The notes under the pieces: generated by a model
The model's input: only the letters and a program-made list of their open reading frames with translations
What the model was told of the DNA's origin: nothing
Databases searched by the model: none
Assembly: GCA_003265685.1 (NCBI GenBank)
Contig: KZ836102.1
Coordinates: 17,411 to 81,410 of the forward strand
Reading direction: 5' to 3'
DNA length: 64,000 nucleotides
Origin: Piscinibacter caeni
GTDB taxonomy: Bacteria; Pseudomonadota; Gammaproteobacteria; Burkholderiales; Burkholderiaceae_C
Position numbers and translations under genes: made by a program
Part shown: in pieces, positions 49,698 to 56,283 of the stretch
Layout of the letters: each line of letters opens with the position of its first letter
Numbering within the stretch: the first letter of the stretch is position 1

Positions 49698-50123
49698 TCA
49701 GTGCGTGCCTGAGTTGAAGACGGGCATCCAGTCGACGAACACCGCACGGCGGCCCTGCCAGGTGATCTCCCAGCGGTCGAAGCTGACGCGGTTCGCGCGG
49801 CCGGCCGCGCGCATGAACGAGTATGAGAACTCGTCGTCGTAGTGTTCCAAGAAGACCACCTGGCTCGGCTCCAGGTCGCTGGCGTAGTTGGACAGGATCG
49901 CGGTCGCGATCGTTTCCGCAGCGTTGGTGACCGAGGGGCCATCGTTTTCGGCGAGCTCGGAGACGACGAAGAGGCGGCGGCCGTCGGCCAGGTCGAAGCG
50001 CGCCATGGAGTAGAGCCCGCCGTTGACACGAAGGTGCTCGGGGGTCACGGCGTGCGCGATGCGGGTGTCGCCGATGACGCCGAAGGGAAGTGCCACGTGG
50101 GCAGGGACAAGGGTTGCGCTCAT
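49698..50123 (-). CDS. hypothetical protein
   Basis: A 141-residue protein, not recognised. It has no signal peptide. A beta-rich N-terminus (L-P-F-G-V-I-G-D-T-R-I-A-H) is followed by R-R-L-F-V-V-S-E-L-A-E-N-D and a C-terminal E-I-T-W-Q-G-R-R-A-V-F-V-D-W. It starts at 50123, divergent from ssb; its own promoter is not clear, although a CGATAC half-site and TATATGAC lie upstream. Confidence 0.6.
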   Translation of the reverse strand: MSATLVPAHVALPFGVIGDTRIAHAVTPEHLRVNGGLYSMARFDLADGRRLFVVSELAENDGPSVTNAAETIATAILSNYASDLEPSQVVFLEHYDDEFSYSFMRAAGRANRVSFDRWEITWQGRRAVFVDWMPVFNSGTH

Positions 50124-50190
50124 GGACCAACATTGTCATATACGCCGCCTGTATCGTCCAGACATTCCAAGGGCCACGTCTTGGCAGCAC

Positions 50191-50243
50191 AACACGCATG
50201 CATACGTCGTGTGCTTGCGTTTAATACTACGTGTTGGTATAGT
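50191..50243 (+). promoter_or_regulatory. ssb promoter and operator dyads
   Basis: TTGCGT (50215-50220), 17 bp, TATAGT (50238-50243); the spacer contains CTACGTGTTGG. Just upstream is an ACACG..CGTGT dyad (50191-50211). Transcription would begin about 100 bases before the start codon. Confidence 0.7.
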
Positions 50244-50347
50244 GGAGGCTGTCGGATCGGCATAGGGCCGGTTTCCGATCAACAAACGAAAGCCGCGCAT
50301 CGCGCGCGGAGCCAACTAACGGATCAACGGAAAGGAAACCTGCATCC

Positions 50348-50857
50348 ATGGCAAGCGTCAACAAGGTCCACATTCTGGGCAACCTGGGTCGAGACCCCGA
50401 AGTCCGCTACACCCCCTCGGGCTCGGCGGTCTGCAACATCAGCGTGGCCACCACGCGCAACTGGAAGAACAAGGACTCCGGAGAGAAGCAGGAAGAGACC
50501 GAATGGCATCGCGTCGTTCTCTATGACCGCCTGGCCGAGATCGCCGGCGAGTACCTGAAGAAGGGCCGCCCCGTCTACATCGAGGGTCGCCTGAAGACCC
50601 GCAAGTGGCAGGACAAGGACGGCAAGGACCAGTACACCACCGAGATCGTTGCCAACGAGATGCAGCTGCTCGGCGGCGGCGAAGGCGGCCAGAGCGGCGG
50701 CCAAGGCGGCCAGTCCCGCGGCGAAGGCGGTGGCGGCGGCTACGGCGGTGGACAGCGCCCGCAACAGCGCGCCGCAGCTCCCGCACCAGCGCCGCGTCAG
50801 CAAGCGCGTCAGCCGGCCACGGCAGGGGACGGGTTTGACGACGAAATTCCGTTTTAG
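50348..50857 (+). CDS. ssb: single-stranded DNA-binding protein
   Basis: A 169-residue SSB. OB-fold core [18 protein letters not shown] and [10 protein letters not shown] (residues 1-110), a Gly/Gln-rich linker, and the canonical tip D-D-E-I-P-F that recruits partners such as RecG and primase. It coats incoming single strands during conjugation. The ATG at 50348 has AAGGAAA about 9 bases upstream. Confidence 0.96.
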   Translation: MASVNKVHILGNLGRDPEVRYTPSGSAVCNISVATTRNWKNKDSGEKQEETEWHRVVLYDRLAEIAGEYLKKGRPVYIEGRLKTRKWQDKDGKDQYTTEIVANEMQLLGGGEGGQSGGQGGQSRGEGGGGGYGGGQRPQQRAAAPAPAPRQQARQPATAGDGFDDEIPF

Positions 50858-50915
50858 CATGTAAGTGCTCACTTCGGCATTAGACTAGAAGATACTGCAG
50901 CAGAGAGTGAAAGTC

Positions 50916-50946
50916 AACGCGGCCTTCGGGCCGCGTTTTCGTTTGC
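50916..50946 (+). terminator. intrinsic terminator
   Basis: The stem AACGCGGCC-TTCG-GGCCGCGTTTTCGTTT ends ssb. Confidence 0.9.
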
Positions 50947-51009
50947 GCATCTAGTGACGAAACCGCCCTGCCCGCCTCCCTTCGAACGGTGCCTGGGACC
51001 TGGCGTCCA

Positions 51010-51040
51010 GAAAAACAAAGGGCGCGCCGAAGCGCGCCAT
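51010..51040 (-). terminator. intrinsic terminator
   Basis: The minus-strand stem GGCGCGC-TTCG-GCGCGCC is followed by CTTTGTTTTT. It ends the dsbC-traW-traU-trbC operon. Confidence 0.9.
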
Positions 51041-51060
51041 GGGCGCGGTGATGAAGACGC

Positions 51061-51846
51061 TCAGCGCAGCTTCGCAGGCGCGTTGCGCGAGCGCAGATCG
51101 GCCAGGCGCAACTCGGCGAGCTTGGCGATGTCCGGACGGCCGCGCAGGCGCAGCGTGTTCAGCGCGAGCTCGAGCGAGACGTTGCCGCTGACGGAGCCGT
51201 AGGTCGCCTCCGGGGCGCAGCCCTCCTCGTCGAGCGAGCCTGACGCCGCGTTGGCCAGGACAATCGTCGGCACCTTGTTCACCTTGAACGCCTTGAACAG
51301 GTCCGGGTGGATCTCCCATGGCGCGCCGGACGGGTTGACCTCCTGGGCTGCAATACGCGTCTTGTCGACGCTGCCGTCCTTGAAGCCGCGAAGGACCAGC
51401 ATCGCACCCATCTCCTTGGCCTGGCGCGACAACTCGGTCAGCACTTCCTTCGGCATCGAGAGCGAGACGAAGACCACCAGGTCACCGCGAGCTGACACGG
51501 CCTTCGGCGCGTCGCCACGCAGTGCGCTGTTGTACTTGCTGACCAGCTCCTCGAGGTTGTCGCCGGTTGGCGTGTCGCGCTTCTTGCCGGCGGCGTCCGG
51601 CAGCGTGCCGGGGAACACCTCGGTCTTGTAGGTGCCGGGCGCGACAGGCTGCACCCGAGAGGCGGCGCCGGCCCCCAAGACGCCCTGGTCCTTGAGCCCC
51701 TTGCGCTGCTGCTCCATCACCGCCCGGATCTGCTGATCCGACGGCATCTGTGGCGTGGTCGAGGGCTGCACGGCCGGCTGCGCGATCGCGCCGCCGATCT
51801 CAAGGGAAAGCGCCAGAACAGCAATCGCGCTTGCGGAAAATCGCAT
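51061..51846 (-). CDS. trbC: TrbC, F-type pilus assembly protein
   Basis: A 261-residue periplasmic protein. The signal peptide ends near G-G-A-I-A-Q (residue 20). The C-terminal half has the TrbC signature L-V-V-F-V-S-L-S-M-P, L-V-L-R-G-F-K-D-G-S and V-N-K-V-P-T-I-V-L-A, a thioredoxin-like fold without the C-x-x-C. It interacts with TraW. The ATG at 51846 lies within the last 47 bases of traU. Confidence 0.88.
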   Translation of the reverse strand: MRFSASAIAVLALSLEIGGAIAQPAVQPSTTPQMPSDQQIRAVMEQQRKGLKDQGVLGAGAASRVQPVAPGTYKTEVFPGTLPDAAGKKRDTPTGDNLEELVSKYNSALRGDAPKAVSARGDLVVFVSLSMPKEVLTELSRQAKEMGAMLVLRGFKDGSVDKTRIAAQEVNPSGAPWEIHPDLFKAFKVNKVPTIVLANAASGSLDEEGCAPEATYGSVSGNVSLELALNTLRLRGRPDIAKLAELRLADLRSRNAPAKLR

Positions 51847-52852
51847 AGCCAAAGTCCCTGAAGGTGGAGAGCGGGGCTTCCGTGCCCGACTCGGTGAGGA
51901 TGGTGGTACGGCCGATGGGGTCGCAGCACTTGCCGTTGATCTTCTCCGTCTGCGGACGCGGGTACAGGCGCTGCAGCTTGTACTGGCGCTTGTCCATGAT
52001 GATCTGTGGGTAGTAGCTGCACATCGCGTCGTTGCCCGCGGCCGCCCACTGCGTGCCGGCGGCATGCAGCTTGGCCAGCACGCGCGTGGTCTGCAGGCGC
52101 GCGGACTGCTCATTCGAAAGGTGCGCCTGGTTCGTGCCTGTTAGCGGGTACATCGGGCCGAACGAACCCGCCGCCCAGAAGATCTCCGGGATCGGAAAGC
52201 CCGCGGTGGCTGCGACAGCATCGGCCGACATGGCGCCGATCGCGACCATCGAGCCGAACGGGAACGCGTACGGGGTCAGGATGTTCGCGAGCTCTTCGTC
52301 GTTGTGCGTCGGGTCCGCGAAGCTCACCCACGGGATGTCGATGCCGCGGTTGTCCATGCAGGAGTTGTCCAGCACGGCACCCATGATGTACATCGCGGGG
52401 TTGATGTACAGGTTGACCTGGCGAAACGACTCGCGTGCCTGGGCCATGCCACCCTGCTCGTTGTTGCCGTTGTGACCATAGGCGTCGGCGTTCACGCCCA
52501 CGTTCACCTTCGCTCCACCGAGCATGGGGAAGCAGCCGGGCGTGGTGGTCACGTCCGTCATCTGGTTGAGCTCCCAGAAGCTCGTCGGGATGCCGACCGT
52601 GGGCGGGCTCTTGCAGGTGCACACCGACGTCTTGTCGGAGGACGCGTAGTCCTCGCCGCCAGCGCTGTCGAACGCCGCCTGGCCGAACAGCTTCAGCGGG
52701 AACGTGCACGACCAGCAGACGTCCGTGATCAGGTTGGGGAAGCTGCCCTGGCACATAGAGTCAGCGGAAGCCGGACTCGATGCGATGGCGGCGACGGCGG
52801 CCAGCACCGCCATGGCGGCGCTGCGCAGAGGCTTGATGTTGATGCGGAACAT
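51800..52852 (-). CDS. traU: TraU, pilus assembly and DNA transfer protein
   Basis: A 350-residue cysteine-rich periplasmic protein. The signal peptide ends near S-P-A-S-A (residue 27), followed by the TraU start C-Q-G-S-F-P-N-L-I-T-D-V-C-W-S-C-T-F-P. A-Y-A-F-P-F-G-S-M and the C-terminal R-D-C-C are also family features. It needs disulfide formation, in line with DsbC in the same operon. The ATG at 52852 lies directly after traW. Confidence 0.92.
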   Translation of the reverse strand: MFRINIKPLRSAAMAVLAAVAAIASSPASADSMCQGSFPNLITDVCWSCTFPLKLFGQAAFDSAGGEDYASSDKTSVCTCKSPPTVGIPTSFWELNQMTDVTTTPGCFPMLGGAKVNVGVNADAYGHNGNNEQGGMAQARESFRQVNLYINPAMYIMGAVLDNSCMDNRGIDIPWVSFADPTHNDEELANILTPYAFPFGSMVAIGAMSADAVAATAGFPIPEIFWAAGSFGPMYPLTGTNQAHLSNEQSARLQTTRVLAKLHAAGTQWAAAGNDAMCSYYPQIIMDKRQYKLQRLYPRPQTEKINGKCCDPIGRTTILTESGTEAPLSTFRDFGYAIFRKRDCCSGAFP

Positions 52853-52857
52853 GTAGG

Positions 52858-53550
52858 TCACTTCTTCACGACCGGCGTCGCGGCAGGCAGGTTGGCGAAC
52901 TCTTCGATCTGCAGCGCGCGGCCCTTCTGGCTGACCACTGCCGGCACACGCTTGATGCCGAAGCGCGTGGTCAGGTGGCCGCGCTGGTCGAAGTACGTCA
53001 CGCGGCCCCACTTCCGGTTCAGCTCGAGGAACGAGCCGGCCACCAGGATCACCTTGTCGCGCGGATTGGCGTCGGAGCGGGCCTTGGCGAAGGCGACTTG
53101 GGCCGGGTCGCGACCGTCGATGAAGATCAGGGCCTTCGTCAGCGGCGTGTAGTCCAGCGGGTTGACCCTCGTGCCGGCCTTGACCAGCAGCTTGCCGCTG
53201 CTCGGGTCGGTCACGTCATCGCCGAAGACGACGGAAGGATCGAAGGTGCGCACAGCCGGCGCCGTCGCCTTGCTGATGCCGCGGATCGGCGCCGGGTTCT
53301 CGATCGAGGCCACGTAGCGGTCCCGGTAGTTTTCCCACATGCGCTTGAGCTCGCCCTTCTTCTCCATCTGGGTGAGCTTGCCCTTCAGCGCGTCGATCGC
53401 ATCGGGCTCTCGGATCTCCCAGACGTTGCCGTAGACGCCCAGCTGCTGCGCAGTGGCTGACGGCGCGGCCAGAAGAAAGACCGCGGCATGCACCGCGGTC
53501 ACGAAGATCAGGCGAGCCGGGTCAGCCCAGCTGCGACTCAGGATCGGCAT
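52858..53550 (-). CDS. traW: TraW, pilus assembly protein
   Basis: A 230-residue periplasmic protein. The signal peptide ends near S-A-T-A-Q (residue 35). The N-terminal G-V-Y-G-N-V-W-E-I-R-E-P-D and the C-terminal R-K-W-G-R-V-T-Y-F-D-Q-R-G-H match TraW, which works with TrbC and TraU. Its start lies within the last codons of the small membrane protein gene, so translation is coupled. Confidence 0.9.
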   Translation of the reverse strand: MPILSRSWADPARLIFVTAVHAAVFLLAAPSATAQQLGVYGNVWEIREPDAIDALKGKLTQMEKKGELKRMWENYRDRYVASIENPAPIRGISKATAPAVRTFDPSVVFGDDVTDPSSGKLLVKAGTRVNPLDYTPLTKALIFIDGRDPAQVAFAKARSDANPRDKVILVAGSFLELNRKWGRVTYFDQRGHLTTRFGIKRVPAVVSQKGRALQIEEFANLPAATPVVKK

Positions 53551-53758
53551 GCGCGTCCCTTTCCAGGCGCAAGGTGTGAAGAACCGCCGCGGCGACGACG
53601 ACTGCCAGCGCGATGCGCGCCATGTGGGCGAAGTCCGCGTCGGCAGACCAGCTGCCGGCGGCCCAGCTCACCCCGAACAACGCGAGCAACGTGGCTGCGA
53701 AGACGCCGGTGAAGTAGACCGCCCACAAGGCGGCAGCTCGAAGGGCGCGGCGAAACAT
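53522..53758 (-). CDS. small membrane protein in dsbC-traW operon
   Basis: A 78-residue protein with two hydrophobic helices (A-L-W-A-V-Y-F-T-G-V-F-A-A-T-L-L, I-A-L-A-V-V-V-A-A-A-V-L). The ATG at 53758 overlaps the dsbC stop (TGATG), and its 3' end overlaps the start of traW, so it is certainly translated in this block. It is not recognised. Confidence 0.65.
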   Translation of the reverse strand: MFRRALRAAALWAVYFTGVFAATLLALFGVSWAAGSWSADADFAHMARIALAVVVAAAVLHTLRLERDAHADPESQLG

Positions 53759-54528
53759 CACTTGCCCGCGTTCAGCCACGCGTCGATGCGCGCGGCCGGC
53801 ATCGCGCCGGAGATCCTGCGGCCGTCGGAGGTGAACATGGTCGGCGTGCCACGCACGTTCAGCGAGTCTCCCAGCGCGACGTTGCGCTCGAGCGGGGTGG
53901 CGCAGGCCTTCGCAGCAGGGGGCGTCTTGCCACCGATCATCTGGTCGATCCAGACCTTGTTGCGCGCCTTCTCGCCGGCACACCAGATGTTCTCGGACTT
54001 GGCCGGCGCGCCGGGGTGCAGCGACGCCAGCGGGTACAGGAAGGTGTAGATGGTCACGTTGTCCAGCTTCTCCAGCTCGCGCTCGAGCTGACGGCAGAAC
54101 GGGCAGTCGGGATCGCTGAACAGAGCCAGCTTGCGCTCGCCCTTGCCGATCACGCGCACCATGGCATCGGCCATCGGCAGATCGGACCACTTGATCGGGG
54201 GAGCCTCGGCACGCTGCTGCTGCGGCGCCGGCGCGTCCTGGATGCCGAGCTCGGTCTTGCGGGCAGCGGTCAGGTCCGAGCGCGCCTCCATGTCGTACAT
54301 GGAGCCGAACAGGAACGTGCGACCCGACTCGTCGACATAGGCCAGGTTGCGGCCCATCTGCACTTCGTAGATGCCCTGCAGGGGCGTGGCGCGCACGCCG
54401 GTGAACGTCGTCGCCGGGTACTTGACCTTGAGGTTCAGGAGGATCGAGTCGGTCTTCGCGTCGGCCAGGGCGGCGCCGGCGAAGAGGGTGGCGGCCGCGG
54501 CGGCCAGGGTGAGGATGGTGCGTTTCAT
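53758..54528 (-). CDS. dsbC: DsbC-like disulfide isomerase
   Basis: A 256-residue periplasmic protein. The signal peptide ends near A-A-L-A (residue 22). A DsbC-type N-terminal dimerisation part (Y-P-A-T-T-F-T-G-V-R-A-T-P-L-Q-G-I-Y-E-V) is followed by a thioredoxin domain with F-S-D-P-D-C142-P-F-C145 and the cis-proline V-R-G-T-P. It isomerises wrong disulfides in TraN, TraU and TraH. It is the first gene of the operon, with a strong operator-bearing promoter. Confidence 0.93.
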   Translation of the reverse strand: MKRTILTLAAAAATLFAGAALADAKTDSILLNLKVKYPATTFTGVRATPLQGIYEVQMGRNLAYVDESGRTFLFGSMYDMEARSDLTAARKTELGIQDAPAPQQQRAEAPPIKWSDLPMADAMVRVIGKGERKLALFSDPDCPFCRQLERELEKLDNVTIYTFLYPLASLHPGAPAKSENIWCAGEKARNKVWIDQMIGGKTPPAAKACATPLERNVALGDSLNVRGTPTMFTSDGRRISGAMPAARIDAWLNAGK

Positions 54529-54574
54529 AGGGGGCTGGAGAGGTGACCGTTGAGTTTGCGTTTCGATTCGGCTA

Positions 54575-54603
54575 TTATTACACGTACTTGTTATGTATTG
54601 CAA
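54575..54603 (-). promoter_or_regulatory. dsbC promoter with full palindromic operator
   Basis: On the minus strand, TTGCAA (54603-54598) and TAATAA (54580-54575) are separated by 17 bp. The plus strand reads ATTACACGTACTTGTTAT at 54577-54594, the most symmetric copy of the shared operator (ATNACANGTACNTGTNAT). Confidence 0.8.
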
Positions 54604-54656
54604 CCGGGCGCCGATCACCCCTCTGAGGGCGCACCACAACAAAGGTTCCCCAGACC

Positions 54657-55577
54657 GTGAAGTCCGAACGAGCTGCGCTGCGCGCGACCCAGGAGTGCTA
54701 CGAAGAACTGCAGCGCGCCTATGACTTCTTCAACGAACGTCTCTTCGACAACGAACTGCCGGGCGCGCTCATCACGATGCAGCGAACCGGCCGGTCGCTC
54801 GGCCACTACTCCTCTGCCAGGTACGTGGATCGCAGCGGCGCCAAGGCCGACGAGATCAACATGAACCCAGGCTACTTCGCCACCAGGCCGATCGAGGACA
54901 CGCTGTCGACGCTCGGTCACGAGATGACACACCAGTGGCGGGAACATGGGGGCAACCCGCCGCGGCGCTGCTATCACGACAAGGAGTGGGCCGCCAAGAT
55001 GAAGCAGATCGGCCTTCACCCGAGCAGCACAGGCCGGCCTGGCGGCAAGGAAGTCGGCGAGAAGATGTCGCACTACGTGCTGGCGGACGGCCTGTTCATC
55101 CAGGCTTGCAAGGAGCTTCTGCGCACCTCCTTCGGCATCGTCTGGTTCGATCGCTTCCCGATGGCCTGTCCGAAGGACTTCGACTACGCCAACGGCGTGA
55201 CTGTCAGCGTGCCGTCGAAGCCTGGCGCGCAGACGGACGGGCCCAAGCAGGACGCAGCCAGCCTCGAGCACGACGATGCTGCGACCGATCAGGAAGAAGG
55301 GGCTTCGGACGGTGGCGGCGAGACGGACGGGGCTGATGGGCAGGTCGTGAAGGTGCCAATGCTCTCGGCGCCGCCCATCGACGCCGGCCTGGACGTGGCG
55401 ATGGTCGAGAGTGCCGAGGAGCGCGCGGGAGGCGCGCCGGCCGGCGCTGCGACCAAGGCGAATGCCTCCAATCGCCTGAAGTACACCTGCCCGGGCTGCA
55501 AGACGAACATCTGGGCCAAGCCCAACATCAACGTCGACTGCGGCGACTGCAGCGCGCGCTTCACCGCGGGCGCCTGA
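54657..55577 (+). CDS. SprT-like zinc metalloprotease
   Basis: A 306-residue protein. The SprT-type domain has the zinc motif G-H-E-M-T-H-Q-W near residues 88-92 and a second H in C-Y-H-D-K-E-W. A Gly/Asp-rich linker leads to a C-terminal zinc ribbon (C-P-G-C, C-G-D-C). Relatives (Spartan/SprT) cleave DNA-protein crosslinks; a plasmid copy could remove relaxase or host proteins bound to transferred DNA. GTG start at 54657, with AAAGG 11 bases upstream. It is divergent from dsbC across a shared operator region. No clear plus-strand terminator follows. Confidence 0.8.
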   Translation: MKSERAALRATQECYEELQRAYDFFNERLFDNELPGALITMQRTGRSLGHYSSARYVDRSGAKADEINMNPGYFATRPIEDTLSTLGHEMTHQWREHGGNPPRRCYHDKEWAAKMKQIGLHPSSTGRPGGKEVGEKMSHYVLADGLFIQACKELLRTSFGIVWFDRFPMACPKDFDYANGVTVSVPSKPGAQTDGPKQDAASLEHDDAATDQEEGASDGGGETDGADGQVVKVPMLSAPPIDAGLDVAMVESAEERAGGAPAGAATKANASNRLKYTCPGCKTNIWAKPNINVDCGDCSARFTAGA

Positions 55578-55582
55578 CCAGC

Positions 55583-55622
55583 TGAAAGAAGAAGCCCGCC
55601 GGATCATGCGATCGCGGCGGGC
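55583..55622 (-). terminator. intrinsic terminator
   Basis: The minus-strand stem CGCCCGCCGCG/CCGGCGGGC is followed by TTCTTCTTTC. It ends the gene at 55630. Confidence 0.85.
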
Positions 55623-55629
55623 GTGGGGG

Positions 55630-55872
55630 TTAGCGGATCTCGTAGACCCAGATTCGTTGCCCGAATCCGGTCACACCAAACGACCAGGTCTTGCCTTCTG
55701 CGGTCGGCTGCTCGAGCCGACCCGGCAGGACCCGTGACGTGGCGTCGACCTGGGCCGCGAGTTGGCGTGCGGCGTTGGCCGCGAACTCAGCCTCGACGGT
55801 CAGCTCGGTCTTCGTGAGGTTTTGCTGTCCGTGGTGCAGCACTGCGCGCAGCTTCATCTCCTGCCCCACCAT
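55630..55872 (-). CDS. small hypothetical protein
   Basis: An 80-residue protein, not recognised. The core E-L-T-V-E-A-E-F-A-A-N-A-A-R-Q-L-A-A-Q is helical and the end (T-W-S-F-G-V-T-G-F-G-Q-R-I-W-V-Y) beta-like. Its ATG overlaps the preceding stop (TAATG). Confidence 0.6.
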   Translation of the reverse strand: MVGQEMKLRAVLHHGQQNLTKTELTVEAEFAANAARQLAAQVDATSRVLPGRLEQPTAEGKTWSFGVTGFGQRIWVYEIR

Positions 55873-56156
55873 TACAGGCGGATCAGGTCGGCGATGCCGG
55901 CCTCGCGCAGCTTTTCCGCGGACTGGTAGGCCAGCGTGTTGCTCGGGCCGCGGCGCTCGAAAGCCTTGGCGGGAAGCGCTTTGAAGTGCTTCAGGGCCTC
56001 CATCACCAGCTGGTACTCGCCGATGAAAGCCGCCTTGTACTCGCCGATCTCGACCGGCTTGTTGCGCCGGACAAACCACAGCTTGACAGTTCTCTTGCGG
56101 CCGGAGCCGTCGCTGGGCACGCGCCCCTCTTCGTAGGTGTAGATGATGGTCTTCAT
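55872..56156 (-). CDS. small hypothetical protein
   Basis: A 94-residue basic protein, not recognised. A beta-rich start (K-T-I-I-Y-T-Y-E-E-G, K-R-T-V-K-L-W-F-V-R-R) is followed by helices. The ATG at 56156 is close to an AGGAGA. The leader holds a CATCCC element (56179-56194), and it is first of a two-gene operon. Confidence 0.6.
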   Translation of the reverse strand: MKTIIYTYEEGRVPSDGSGRKRTVKLWFVRRNKPVEIGEYKAAFIGEYQLVMEALKHFKALPAKAFERRGPSNTLAYQSAEKLREAGIADLIRL

Positions 56157-56227
56157 GGGTTCTCCTGTTGGGTGAGCGCGGGATGCGCTTTGCACTTGCC
56201 AGAGGGGATGGCGGACAGGCGCGTAGA

Positions 56228-56258
56228 CGAAAAAAGGCCCACCGTTTCGGGTGGGCCT
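56228..56258 (-). terminator. intrinsic terminator
   Basis: The minus-strand stem GGCCCACC/GGTGGGCC is followed by TTTTTTCG. It ends the giant repeat-protein gene. Confidence 0.9.
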
Positions 56259-56283
56259 TCTGAAGGCGGCTAAGGCCGATGGG

